A stretch of DNA of 39,127 nucleotides. It comes from Clostridia bacterium. Lineage in GTDB: Bacteria; Bacillota; Clostridia; Oscillospirales; CAG-272. Shown one piece after another: positions 23,829 through 32,661 of the stretch. The stretch spans positions 1-39,127 of the forward strand of contig JAGBBQ010000054.1 of the NCBI GenBank assembly GCA_017938425.1, given 5' to 3'. The notes under the pieces were generated by a model, which was not told the DNA's origin, did no database searches, and was given only the letters and a program-made list of their open reading frames with translations. Positions within the stretch are counted from its first letter, which is position 1. Every line of letters begins with the position of its first letter. Both the position numbers and the translations under genes were made by a program.

Positions 23829-26800
23829 TCAGTCAAGGTCGCGGCGCGCAAGCATTTCATGCCACTCGTCCATCGTGATCAGCACCTCACGCGGCTTCGG
23901 TCCGTTCGCTTCGCCGACGATGCCGAGCGACTCCATCACGTCGATGTATTTTGCCGCCTTGCCGTATCCGATCGAGAGCTTTCTCTGGATCAGCGAGGTA
24001 GCGATCTTCTGGTTTTTGATAGCAACGTCCACGGCATCGAGGAACTTCTGGTCGTTGAGGTAGCCCTCGCCGCCGCTCTCGCCGTCCTCGTCATCCATAT
24101 CGTCGCTATCCTTCTTCTTCGAGCACTTCTTGGCGGCGCGGTTGATGTCCTCGATCGCCTGCTCGTCGTAGGAATTGCCCTTGTTCTGCTTTTTAAGGAA
24201 TTCCATTACGGCTTCCACCTCGCCGTCGGTAACGAACGCGCCCTGTACGCGGATCGGATCGGAAAGACCGACCGGGTGGAAGAGCATATCACCGTTGTTC
24301 AGAAGCTTCTCCGCGCCCGCTCTCTCAAGGATCGTACGCGAGTCCACGCTTGCGGAAACCTTGCAGGAGATACGGGAGGGGATGTTCGCCTTGATAACGC
24401 CCGTGATGACGTTAACGGAGGGACGCTGCGTACCGATGATCAGATGGATACCGGCGGCACGCGCCTTCTGTGCGATGCTCATGATCAGGTTTTCGACAGG
24501 GTCGCGCACCTGGATCATAAGGTCGTTCAGCTCGTCGATAACGATAACGATCTTGGGCATCGGCTCGCCGAGAGAAGGGTCGTCCTTCACCTTGGCGTTG
24601 TACGCCTCGATGTTACGAACGCAGAGCTTCTCGATCATATCGTAGCGCTTTTCCATCTGCTCCACCGCCCACATCAGCGCACCGGCGGCCTGCTTCGGAT
24701 CGGTAACCACGGGGATCAGCAGATGGGGGATGCCGTTATACACGTTGAACTCGACCTTCTTCGGGTCAACGAGAATGAGCTTAACCTCGTCGGGACGTGC
24801 CTTATAGAGCATACTGATAAGGATCGCGTTGATACAAACCGACTTACCCATACCGGTCGCACCCGCAACCAGCACGTGGGGCATCTTCGCAATGTCGCCG
24901 AACACGGGATTTCCCGTAACGTCCTTACCGATGCAAACGCTCGTCTTGCTCGGCTTGGAGAGAAATTCCTCACTCTCGATCAGATCGCGCAGGCGCACGG
25001 TCTGGGGCTTCTTGTTCGGGATCTCAAAGCCGATGGCGCTTCGCTCGGGAATACTCTCCATGCGCACGCCCTTGGCAGCGAGAGCCATACAAATATCGTC
25101 AAAGAGGTTGGTGATCGCGTTGGATTTGATGCCCTTGGCAGGCACGACCTCGTAGCGTGTGACACGGGGACCGCGATCCACGCCCTTGATGGATGCCGTC
25201 ACGTTGAAGGAGGCAAGCGCGTCGATCAGCTTTTCCTGCCTCTCCTGGATCTCGGCAAGCACACCCTCGTCCACCTCGTCCGAGCCCTTGGTCAGCAGCT
25301 CGAGGGAGGGAAGCTTGTAATCCGAATAGTCGGGGCGCAGCTCCTTCGTAAGCACGGAGGGCGCAGGTGCGCTCTCTCTTTCGCGGAAGCTGTTGAAGGC
25401 GGCGCTCACGTCGGTCGCGTTATCAAAGGGGGGCGCATCCTCCTCGTCCTCCGCATCGAGAATGGCAGCATCCTCTTCGGTCACCGCGGGGGCGTTTATA
25501 TTTTCTGCCGCCTCTTCTCTTAAGAAGGTGAAGCGGTTTCTGTATTCGAGCACCTCGGGATTCTGCTGCTCGGGCGGGATGGGCGTCGGCTCATCCGCCT
25601 CCGCCTCCTCGGGCGGCATCGAAAAGATCGGCTCGCGCTCCACGGTCAGAGACTCCGCCGCATTTTCGGCGCGCTCGGCGGTGATGGGCGGCTCGGGAGA
25701 GAAGGGCTTGAACTGTGCCGCTGTCTGCTCCGTTCTTTCCTCGGTGCGAGCGGTGTTATATTCCTTTGTCACAGGTGCTTCTCCAAAGGAGAATTCCATC
25801 GCGCGAGGCTGCGCGGGTGCATCCGCGGGCACCTGCAGGGAGGGCTCCTGTGTCTGCGCTCCTGCATACTGTGTGCCGTAAGCGGGCGGAGCGTACGCGG
25901 GTGCGGGTGCGGGCTGATACGGATTCTGCACGTAAGGATTTGGCTGTACGTAAGGATTCTGCGGCGGATAGGGGGCAGGCTGCGCATAGCCGCCCATCGG
26001 CGCGTAAGGATTCTGGGGATAGGGATTCGTATACGCGGGTGCCTGTCCGTAGGCAGGGGGCGCGTAGGGGCTCGGCTGCACGTAAGGATTCTGCGGCACG
26101 TACGCGGGATTCTGTACAGGGGGCTGCTGATACTGCGGCGCAGGTGCGGGATTGTAGCTCTGCATAGGTGCGGGCGCAGGCTCTGCGGCAGGCGCCGCCT
26201 TTTCAATGCGCGCGGTCATCTCCTCGCTCACGCGCGGTGCACCCGCATTCATCGACATCGGCGTCGCTTCGTGGAATTCCACGGTCTTTCTCTGTTCCTC
26301 GGCCGTCACGGTACGCGCGGGTGCTTCCGGGGCATCCTCGGGTGCATAGGTCACGGTCGTGGCGGCAAAGGGGGTCTGGGCTTCGGTGTGCTCCTCGCTC
26401 CTTGTCTGCTCGGCAGCCTCCTTGGCAGCCTCCTGTGCCGCCTTGGCAGCCTCAAACTGCTGCCGTCTTTCCGCCATCTGCCTCTCGCGCTCCTCCATCA
26501 TCTGCTTTTTCTTTTTCTCGAATTCGATGGCGCGCAGGCGTCTCTCGGCCTCCTCGGGCGTGGAGGGAATGGCATCCTCCTCCGTCTTGAAGGCGTTATT
26601 TTCCATTTCTGCGGCGCGGCTGGAGCGCTTGGAGGCAAGCGACTCGTTCATTGCAATGTTGAAGGGGTCGAATTCCTTCGTGAAAACAGCATCCGCATTG
26701 TCCTCGACCGTGGGCGTATAGGCCGCCTGCGGCGTTTCGGGGGCGTTCCTTTCCTTGAAGGGTGTATCGTAGATCACGCTCTCGGGCGCGGGACGCTCGG

Positions 26801-27755
26801 AGCGCAGGGGCGTGTTGAGGATCTCGGCATCCGCTCTCGCGGCGCTCTGCGCGCTCTGCTGCGCATAGGATGCCTCCTCCGCTGCACGGAAGCTCCTCTC
26901 GGCGTTCTCCTTCTGTGCGCTCTTCGGATATACGCGCTCGTGCAGGGTGGGATTCTCCTCTAAGGAGCGGCGGCTTTTGACCTCCAGAATGCCAAGCTCG
27001 GGAATGGAAAGCTCCTGCATTCCGTTATCCACGGCGAAATAATCGTCGTTGGAAAGCTCCTCTCCGATCTCCTTCATCGCCTTATTCTTCTTGTTCTCCT
27101 TAGCCTCGGCACCCTTTTTCTTGATGTGAAGCACTCTTTTTTCGATAAAAGAGAAGAAGGTCATAATAGCGGTCAGAAGCTTCAGTCCGAGAATGGCGAA
27201 CGCATTTTTTCCCTTGCCGAAAAAATAGGTGACGTAAAGCGCGAGCACCGCCACGGTGAGGATCACGACGCCGACGGGGCCGATGATCTTGATCAGACAG
27301 TAGGCAACGATGCTGCCGATCAGGCCTGCGCCGCTTTTGCCGTCGGTGAAATACTTGCCGAAGGTGAAGGGAAGCTCCTGCCCCCAGTAACGGATCACGT
27401 AGATCAGCGTGGAGATGCCGACCACGGTGATGATCGAAAAGATCAGTCGCGTCATACGCCTCTTATGATGCAGATCGGCGTAGTAAAAGACGCCGTGCAG
27501 GGCGATAAGAAGGGGAAGGGCGTACGCCGCATAGGAAAAGAAGCCGAGGAGCAGCCCCGAGATCAGCTTGCCGACGGCGCCTGTGCCCTGCGTCATAAAG
27601 CAGAGCGTCAGAAATATCGCCAGCGCAAAGAGCAGGATCGGAACGCCGCGCGCAAAGCCCGTGGGGATCGGGATCTGCGTCGGTCTCTTCTCGGTCTTGG
27701 GAGCTTCGTTATTTGTATTTATATTACGGTCGTTACCCGTGTTGTTCTCAGTCAT
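23829..27755 (-). CDS. ftsK: DNA translocase FtsK/SpoIIIE with a very long linker
   Basis: Pumps DNA through the division septum (or into the forespore) with ATP. The 1308-residue protein has an N-terminal block of membrane helices (about residues 37-200), a low-complexity linker (about 215-800), the motor and a C-terminal gamma winged helix (TSLIQRKLSIGYGKAAKYID). The motor shows Walker A GATGMGKSV (about 967), VDPKKVEFNVYNGIPHLL and Walker B VIVIDELNDLM. The linker includes an alanine/glutamate coiled-coil part and a repetitive Pro-Tyr-Asn-Gln part (about 530-640, for example NPYVQPNPYVQNPYQ). SpoIIIE itself is about 790 residues, so the extra length is nearly all linker. The start has GAGGAGAG upstream. 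Confidence 0.96.
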   Translation of the reverse strand: MTENNTGNDRNINTNNEAPKTEKRPTQIPIPTGFARGVPILLFALAIFLTLCFMTQGTGAVGKLISGLLLGFFSYAAYALPLLIALHGVFYYADLHHKRRMTRLIFSIITVVGISTLIYVIRYWGQELPFTFGKYFTDGKSGAGLIGSIVAYCLIKIIGPVGVVILTVAVLALYVTYFFGKGKNAFAILGLKLLTAIMTFFSFIEKRVLHIKKKGAEAKENKKNKAMKEIGEELSNDDYFAVDNGMQELSIPELGILEVKSRRSLEENPTLHERVYPKSAQKENAERSFRAAEEASYAQQSAQSAARADAEILNTPLRSERPAPESVIYDTPFKERNAPETPQAAYTPTVEDNADAVFTKEFDPFNIAMNESLASKRSSRAAEMENNAFKTEEDAIPSTPEEAERRLRAIEFEKKKKQMMEERERQMAERRQQFEAAKAAQEAAKEAAEQTRSEEHTEAQTPFAATTVTYAPEDAPEAPARTVTAEEQRKTVEFHEATPMSMNAGAPRVSEEMTARIEKAAPAAEPAPAPMQSYNPAPAPQYQQPPVQNPAYVPQNPYVQPSPYAPPAYGQAPAYTNPYPQNPYAPMGGYAQPAPYPPQNPYVQPNPYVQNPYQPAPAPAYAPPAYGTQYAGAQTQEPSLQVPADAPAQPRAMEFSFGEAPVTKEYNTARTEERTEQTAAQFKPFSPEPPITAERAENAAESLTVEREPIFSMPPEEAEADEPTPIPPEQQNPEVLEYRNRFTFLREEAAENINAPAVTEEDAAILDAEDEEDAPPFDNATDVSAAFNSFRERESAPAPSVLTKELRPDYSDYKLPSLELLTKGSDEVDEGVLAEIQERQEKLIDALASFNVTASIKGVDRGPRVTRYEVVPAKGIKSNAITNLFDDICMALAAKGVRMESIPERSAIGFEIPNKKPQTVRLRDLIESEEFLSKPSKTSVCIGKDVTGNPVFGDIAKMPHVLVAGATGMGKSVCINAILISMLYKARPDEVKLILVDPKKVEFNVYNGIPHLLIPVVTDPKQAAGALMWAVEQMEKRYDMIEKLCVRNIEAYNAKVKDDPSLGEPMPKIVIVIDELNDLMIQVRDPVENLIMSIAQKARAAGIHLIIGTQRPSVNVITGVIKANIPSRISCKVSASVDSRTILERAGAEKLLNNGDMLFHPVGLSDPIRVQGAFVTDGEVEAVMEFLKKQNKGNSYDEQAIEDINRAAKKCSKKKDSDDMDDEDGESGGEGYLNDQKFLDAVDVAIKNQKIATSLIQRKLSIGYGKAAKYIDVMESLGIVGEANGPKPREVLITMDEWHEMLARRDLD

Positions 27756-27793
27756 TCTTTCTCTCCTCGCGAATTTATAATACTACATAATAT

Positions 27794-27822
27794 ATTATAT
27801 AAAAAAATAAGCGTGATTGCAA
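27794..27822 (-). promoter_or_regulatory. Promoter of ftsK
   Basis: -35 TTGCAA (27817-27822), 17-base spacer, -10 TATAAT (27794-27799), 38 bases before the ftsK start. It probably also drives the DJ-1 and zinc-knuckle genes. Confidence 0.8.
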
Positions 27823-27892
27823 GACCCTGACACAAAAATATTTTTAAAAAATATTTTACGATTTGAAAAACGCGAAAAAGGGTGAATATATA

Positions 27893-27921
27893 TTGACAAA
27901 AGGGGGGATTTCTGCTAAAAT
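27893..27921 (+). promoter_or_regulatory. Promoter of cysS
   Basis: -35 TTGACA (27893-27898), 17-base spacer starting AAAGGGGGG, -10 TAAAAT (27916-27921). The leader is about 40 bases with a small GGGGA/TCCCC hairpin, too short for a T-box. Confidence 0.88.
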
Positions 27922-27966
27922 AATAGAGAATATAATAGCGGGGAATATCCCCAAGACGGAGGCACT

Positions 27967-29400
27967 ATGAAGATCTATAACTCCCTGACAAGAACCAGAG
28001 ATGAGTTTATACCCAACGAGGCGGGCAAGGTGGCAATGTACACCTGCGGCCCCACGGTCTATCACTATGCGCACATCGGCAACCTGCGCTCCTATATTAT
28101 GGAGGATGTGCTGGAAAAGTATCTTTCCTACGCGGGCTACGACGTGAAGCGCGTTATGAACATCACGGACGTCGGGCATCTGACCAGCGATGCGGATACC
28201 GGCGAGGATAAGATGCTCAAGGGCGCGCAGAGAGAGAAGAAGACGGTTATGGAGATCGCGAAGTTCTATACCGACGCGTTCTTTGCCGATTGCGAGAAGC
28301 TTCGCATCAAGAAGCCCGAGATCGTCGAGCCTGCAACGGGCTGCATTCCCGAGTTCATTAAGATGATCGAGCAGCTGCTCGAGAAGGGCTATGCGTACGC
28401 CGCGGGCGGCAATATCTATTTCGATACCTCGAAGCTTGAAAAATATTACGTATTCAACGACTTTAACGAGGAGGATCTCGAGGTCGGCGTGCGTGACAGC
28501 GTGGAGGAGGATACCAATAAGCGCAATAAGGCGGACTTCGTGCTTTGGTTCACCAAGTCCAAGTTCGAGGATCAGGAGCTGAAGTGGGAGTCCCCCTTCG
28601 GTCTCGGCTATCCCGGCTGGCATATCGAGTGCTCCTGCATTGCCAGAAAGCATCTCGGCGAGTATCTGGATATCCATTGCGGCGGTATCGACAATGCGTT
28701 CCCGCACCATACCAACGAGATCGCGCAGAGCGAGAGCACCTTCGGCCATAAGTGGTGCAACTATTGGTTCCACGTGCATCACCTCAATACCGCGGGCGGC
28801 AAGATGAGTAAGTCCAAGGGCGAGTTTCTGACGGTCTCTCTGCTGGAGGAGAAGGGCTACGATCCGCTTTGCTACCGTCTTTTCTGCCTGCAGTCTCACT
28901 ACCGTAAGAATCTTGTGTTCTCCTGGGAGAACCTTGATAATGCCGCCGTTGCATACCGCAAGCTCGTCAACCGCATCGCCGCGCTGAAGGACGAGGGGGA
29001 GATGGACGAGGCGGCATTCGCCGAGGCAAAAGCGAGATTCTGCGAGGCTCTCGATAACGATATGAATACCTCTCTCGCCGTCACGGCGCTGTATGACGTA
29101 TTCAAGATGAAGACCTCGGATAAGACCAAGCTTGCCCTGATCGCGGATTTTGACCGCGTTCTGAGCCTTGACCTTATCGCCGCTGCCGCAAAGGCAAGAA
29201 AGCCCGAGGCCGCCGCACCCGCGGAGGCAGACGTTTCGGATGAGCTTCGCGCTTATATCGAGGCGCAGATCGAGGCGCGCCGTGCCGCGAAGGCGGAGAA
29301 GAACTACGCGGAGGCGGACCGCATCCGCGTCGCGCTTGCCGAGCAGGGCATCACCCTGATCGACACCAAAGAGGGCACGCGCTTTACCGTAGCAAAATAA
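27967..29400 (+). CDS. cysS: Cysteinyl-tRNA synthetase
   Basis: Charges tRNA-Cys. The 477-residue length and class I signatures are complete: YTCGPTVYHYAHIGNLRSY (HIGH motif), the zinc-site region WHIECSCIARKHLG with a later HHTNEIAQSE, and GGKMSKSKGEFLTV (KMSKS). The C-terminal DALR-like helical domain ends normally. GGAGG precedes the ATG by 5 bases. A GTG-initiated Sel1-repeat gene follows after 31 bases and shares the transcript. Confidence 0.97.
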   Translation: MKIYNSLTRTRDEFIPNEAGKVAMYTCGPTVYHYAHIGNLRSYIMEDVLEKYLSYAGYDVKRVMNITDVGHLTSDADTGEDKMLKGAQREKKTVMEIAKFYTDAFFADCEKLRIKKPEIVEPATGCIPEFIKMIEQLLEKGYAYAAGGNIYFDTSKLEKYYVFNDFNEEDLEVGVRDSVEEDTNKRNKADFVLWFTKSKFEDQELKWESPFGLGYPGWHIECSCIARKHLGEYLDIHCGGIDNAFPHHTNEIAQSESTFGHKWCNYWFHVHHLNTAGGKMSKSKGEFLTVSLLEEKGYDPLCYRLFCLQSHYRKNLVFSWENLDNAAVAYRKLVNRIAALKDEGEMDEAAFAEAKARFCEALDNDMNTSLAVTALYDVFKMKTSDKTKLALIADFDRVLSLDLIAAAAKARKPEAAAPAEADVSDELRAYIEAQIEARRAAKAEKNYAEADRIRVALAEQGITLIDTKEGTRFTVAK

Positions 29401-29431
29401 TTATTGTATTAAAAAAAGAAGGAGGCTCGCC

Positions 29432-30184
29432 GTGTACGATAACGCAAAAGCCATAACCGCATACCTGCACGGTGACAGGGAGGGTGCCGCCGCGATGTTC
29501 CTTGAGGGAGCGCGCGAGGGCGACATCTTCGGCGCATTCAACTATGCGTGGTGCCTTTGGCGCGGCGTGGGTGTTTCGCCGGATGCAAAGGCGGCCAGAT
29601 CCTTCTTCGGCTTTGCCTCGGAGCTTTCCGGGGGCGATGCGCATTATAATCTCGCCATTCTCCATATGCACGGAGAGGGCGGCAGGGTGGATTACCGCAA
29701 GGCGTTTTCTCATATGCAAACGGCAGCGGAGCTCGGCTGCGTGGAGGCAATGCTGTATCTCGGTAACGCATACACCACGGGTACGCTCTTTGAGCCGGAT
29801 ATCATCGGCATCAGCCGCATCCCCTTCCATACCGCGGAATACCGCAGCTCTGCCTTCTATCTGGAAGGAAGCGTCGAGGATGCACAGGCAGACGAGGAGG
29901 CGCGCGTGCGTATCGTCAGCGCCGATGCGAGTGAGGCATTCTATTGGTTCTCCCGCGCCGCACACCACGATCCCACCTATGCCGAGGCACTTGTGGCGAA
30001 GGGGCAGTTTCTGTATGCAAAATGCTATCTTGACGGCTTCGGCACGGAATATAACCGTGAGCGCGGCCTGAAGATCATGCTCCTCGCGGGAGCAAACGGC
30101 TCTCCCGAGGCGGCAGGCTTTCTTGCCGAGCAGGGCGTGCCGATGGCACTGCTGGAGGACGTTCGTAAAAAAAGAAGACAGTAA
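29432..30184 (+). CDS. Sel1-like (TPR-type) repeat protein
   Basis: A 250-residue soluble alpha-solenoid with several Sel1-like repeats: AFNYAWCLWRGVGVSPDAKA, AHYNLAILHMHGEGGRVDYR and VEAMLYLGNAYTTG, then a further block FYWFSRAAHHDPTYAEALVA. Sel1 repeats mediate protein-protein contacts; no enzyme domain or signal peptide is seen. The start is the GTG at 29432, decided by AAGGAGG 7 bases upstream. It follows cysS and is closed by a terminator. A specific function cannot be given. Confidence 0.87.
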   Translation: MYDNAKAITAYLHGDREGAAAMFLEGAREGDIFGAFNYAWCLWRGVGVSPDAKAARSFFGFASELSGGDAHYNLAILHMHGEGGRVDYRKAFSHMQTAAELGCVEAMLYLGNAYTTGTLFEPDIIGISRIPFHTAEYRSSAFYLEGSVEDAQADEEARVRIVSADASEAFYWFSRAAHHDPTYAEALVAKGQFLYAKCYLDGFGTEYNRERGLKIMLLAGANGSPEAAGFLAEQGVPMALLEDVRKKRRQ

Positions 30185-30196
30185 ATATAAAAATGA

Positions 30197-30248
30197 GGGA
30201 GGTACGGGTATCGCGCAGTGCTGCGGATGCTTCGCGCCTCCCTTTTTT
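30197..30248 (+). terminator. Intrinsic terminator after the Sel1-repeat gene
   Basis: GGGAGG (30197-30202) pairs with CCTCCC (30237-30242), with an inner CGCAG/CTGCG hairpin, followed by six T (30243-30248). The next gene's ribosome site begins 2 bases later. Confidence 0.65.
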
Positions 30249-30260
30249 ACGGAGGAAAAT

Positions 30261-32258
30261 ATGAGGATCGTCTATCTTCATGAAAACGAGACTCTGCGCT
30301 ATGCCGCACAGGAGCTTTCAAGGTATTACGTGAGAATGACGGGGAACAGCGCACCCGAGATCTCGTATGCGGAAGCGCCCTGCGAGCGCGCGATCACACT
30401 CGGATTGCTCTCGGCGCTTTCGCGTCCCGCACAGGACGTCTCGGATCCCGTCCTTGAGGACGTGATCGATATTCGTGTGGAAAACGGCAAGGGCTTTATC
30501 GCAGGAAGCAACCGAAGGTCGGTGCTGATGGGCGTATACCGCTATCTGCGCGCCGCGGGCTGCCGCTTTATCCGTCCGGGTGAGGATGGGGAATACGTCC
30601 CGCAATGCGATCTGGATGCTTTTTCCTTTACCTACCGAAAAAAAGCGGATCATATCTTCCGCGGCGAATGCTGCGAGGGTGCGGTGTCCTACGAGCATAT
30701 GCGCGATACGGTGTATTGGATGCCCAAGGTCGGTATGAATATGTTTATGATCGAGGGTCTTGTGCCCTACACCTATATGCATAAATGGTACGCGCACGTA
30801 GCGAATCTCAGGCTCAGCGAGGGTGCGATCACCGACCGTGATTTTCTGGTCGGCGAGATCGCGAAGCTTGAAAGGGATATCGTGAAGCTCGGTCTTCAGT
30901 TCCATAATGTCGGCCACGGCTGGATGTTCGAGCCCTTCGGTATCCATCACGGCCCGCCCTCACATGAGGCAACCCTGCCCGAGGATGCGAAGCAGTATCT
31001 CGCGCTGGTAAACGGCAAGCGGGATTTTTATCACAGCACCTTCCTCACGCATTTTTGCTATTCGAATCCCGAGGCAAGAAAAAAGCTGATCTCCTTCTGG
31101 CTCGATTACGCTAAGAAAAAGCCCTACGTAGACTTCTTTCACGTCTGGTTGGCTGACGGAAAAAATAACCATTGCGAGTGTGAGGCGTGCGTAAAGCGCG
31201 AGCCATCGGATTGGTATATCATATTCCTCAATGAGCTGGATGCGGCGCTTACAAGGGAAGGGATCGATGCAAAGCTCGTTCTGATCCTTTACGTGGATAC
31301 CAACCGTCCGCCCGTGACGGAAAAGCTTTGCAATCCCGAGCGCTTCGTGCTTCTGTCGGCCTGCTCGATCGACTATAATATCGGCTATGAGGCGACCTCC
31401 TTTGAGGGCGAGATCCCGCCGTATGTTCGCAATCAGTATAAAAACCCCTCCGCCGCCCTTGCGCATCATTGGCGCAAGCAGTGGAAGGATGGCTTCGGAA
31501 AGAGCATACCCTCCTGCGTATACGAATACCGCTTCTATAACTTCACCTATAACGATATCGGCGGTATGCACCTTGCAGAGGGGGTGCACCGTGATATGAA
31601 GCGTATGCGGCTGATGGGCTTCGACGGCAATATGTCGGATCAGACCGTGCGCTCCTTCTTCCCGACGGCTCTGCCCATGTCCATCCTTGCCGAAACGCTC
31701 TTTGACGTGAATACCGATTACGAGAGCTTTGCCGAGGATCATTTTCGCCATGCCTTCGGCGCGGATGCCGACAAGGCGCGCGCGTATCTTGAAAAGATCA
31801 GCGAGATCTTTGATCCGCGCATTATGAACGCAAGCTACAGATCCGCAGGTGTGGAGGAGGACGGCATCGGCAATCAGTCGCAGCTGACGTTTGCATCCTG
31901 GAAAAATAACGAGGCATTCGCAAAGCGCCTTGATGAGATCCCCGCGATCCTCGACGCCTTTCTTCCTTACGTGGAGAAAAATGAAAGCGTCGGTCCCGCG
32001 GTGCATAGAAGATCCTGGTTCTATCTCCGTCATCACGTCTTTATGGTGCGTGCGCTTGCAAAGATCTATGCGGTCGGCGCACGTGGCGAGATCGAGCGCG
32101 CAAGGGAGCTGTATCTTGATCTTCACGAGGCGCTTTCGGAGAGGGAAATGGAGATCCACGAGGTGTTTGATCTCTTCCTATTTAACCGTGTTCATCGCCA
32201 AAAGCTCGATATCCCTCAACTGAATTATTACGTAAAATCCGCAAGAAATGTAAACTAA
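30261..32258 (+). CDS. DUF4838-domain glycoside-hydrolase-like protein
   Basis: A 665-residue protein. Residues 1-125 have the fold seen before GH20 and GH67 catalytic barrels (LRYAAQELSRYYVRMTG, GFIAGSNRRSVLMGVYRYL and GCRFIRPG). The rest matches DUF4838 (PF16126), whose members lie in carbohydrate-use loci and are thought to be retaining or lytic sugar enzymes without an assigned reaction. Conserved-looking parts are FFHVWLADGKNNHCECEACV (a likely metal or Cys site) and LLSACSIDYNIGYEAT. No signal peptide, so intracellular. GGAGG 6 bases before the ATG at 30261 decides the start; the frame is open upstream only as a chance extension. Confidence 0.82.
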   Translation: MRIVYLHENETLRYAAQELSRYYVRMTGNSAPEISYAEAPCERAITLGLLSALSRPAQDVSDPVLEDVIDIRVENGKGFIAGSNRRSVLMGVYRYLRAAGCRFIRPGEDGEYVPQCDLDAFSFTYRKKADHIFRGECCEGAVSYEHMRDTVYWMPKVGMNMFMIEGLVPYTYMHKWYAHVANLRLSEGAITDRDFLVGEIAKLERDIVKLGLQFHNVGHGWMFEPFGIHHGPPSHEATLPEDAKQYLALVNGKRDFYHSTFLTHFCYSNPEARKKLISFWLDYAKKKPYVDFFHVWLADGKNNHCECEACVKREPSDWYIIFLNELDAALTREGIDAKLVLILYVDTNRPPVTEKLCNPERFVLLSACSIDYNIGYEATSFEGEIPPYVRNQYKNPSAALAHHWRKQWKDGFGKSIPSCVYEYRFYNFTYNDIGGMHLAEGVHRDMKRMRLMGFDGNMSDQTVRSFFPTALPMSILAETLFDVNTDYESFAEDHFRHAFGADADKARAYLEKISEIFDPRIMNASYRSAGVEEDGIGNQSQLTFASWKNNEAFAKRLDEIPAILDAFLPYVEKNESVGPAVHRRSWFYLRHHVFMVRALAKIYAVGARGEIERARELYLDLHEALSEREMEIHEVFDLFLFNRVHRQKLDIPQLNYYVKSARNVN

Positions 32259-32279
32259 TATATGCAAAAAGCGAAAAAA

Positions 32280-32313
32280 CCAAGGTCGGACCAAAATCCC
32301 GCCTTGGTTTTTT
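32280..32313 (+). terminator. Intrinsic terminator after the DUF4838 gene
   Basis: CCAAGG (32280-32285) with CCTTGG (32302-32307) plus inner CGG/CCG, followed by six T. The left flank is A-rich, so it may also work in reverse. Confidence 0.9.
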
Positions 32314-32339
32314 ATATACTGTAAGTGCATAGAAAAAAG

Positions 32340-32373
32340 AAAAAACAGCCTTGCTTTTTTTGAAGCAAGACCG
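32340..32373 (-). terminator. Intrinsic terminator after tRNA-Leu
   Basis: In the minus direction CGGTCTTGCTT pairs with AAGCAAGGCTG (11 pairs, two G-U), followed by six U (32340-32345). Confidence 0.9.
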
Positions 32374-32378
32374 TTTTT

Positions 32379-32465
32379 TGGTGCCGGTAGTCGGGGTCGA
32401 ACCGACACGGTATCGCTACCACCGGATTTTGAGTCCGGCGCGTCTGCCAATTCCACCATACCGGC
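32379..32465 (-). tRNA. tRNA-Leu (anticodon CAA)
   Basis: The minus strand gives an 87-base type II tRNA: acceptor GCCGGTA/TACCGGC, D-arm TGGAATTGGCAGAC, anticodon stem CCGGA/TCCGG with loop CTCAAAA (anticodon CAA, reads UUG), a variable arm, T-arm GTCGGTTCGACCCCGAC and an encoded CCA end. It has its own promoter and terminator. Confidence 0.97.
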
Positions 32466-32499
32466 AAAAACTGCGGCCGCTTTTGCAACCACGTGGCAT

Positions 32500-32528
32500 A
32501 TTATACCATACCGAGGTGAAAAAATCAA
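32500..32528 (-). promoter_or_regulatory. Promoter of tRNA-Leu
   Basis: -35 TTGATT (32523-32528), 17-base spacer, -10 TATAAT (32500-32505), about 35 bases before the mature 5' end. Confidence 0.88.
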
Positions 32529-32599
32529 GACATTTTCAAAAAAAAGCAAAAAAATTGCTTCGCTTATAAGAAAAATGCAAGAAAAAACAAAAATACCAC

Positions 32600-32628
32600 T
32601 TGTATCCGAGAAAAATATATTGTATAAT
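32600..32628 (+). promoter_or_regulatory. Promoter of the prephenate-dehydratase-like/pgcA/lepA/hemW unit
   Basis: -35 TTGTAT (32600-32605), 17-base spacer, -10 TATAAT (32623-32628). No terminator is visible until after hemW, so five genes may share it. Confidence 0.78.
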
Positions 32629-32661
32629 ATTAAAATAAGATAAACGAAGGGAGGAAAGGAT

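Noticed and set aside
25860-26170. Repetitive DNA that could suggest a CRISPR array
   Set aside because: The repeats are short, irregular, in frame and encode the FtsK linker; there are no regular spacers.
27901-27966. T-box leader for cysS
   Set aside because: The leader from promoter to start is about 40 bases, with no T-box consensus (AGGGTGGNACCGCG) and no terminator.
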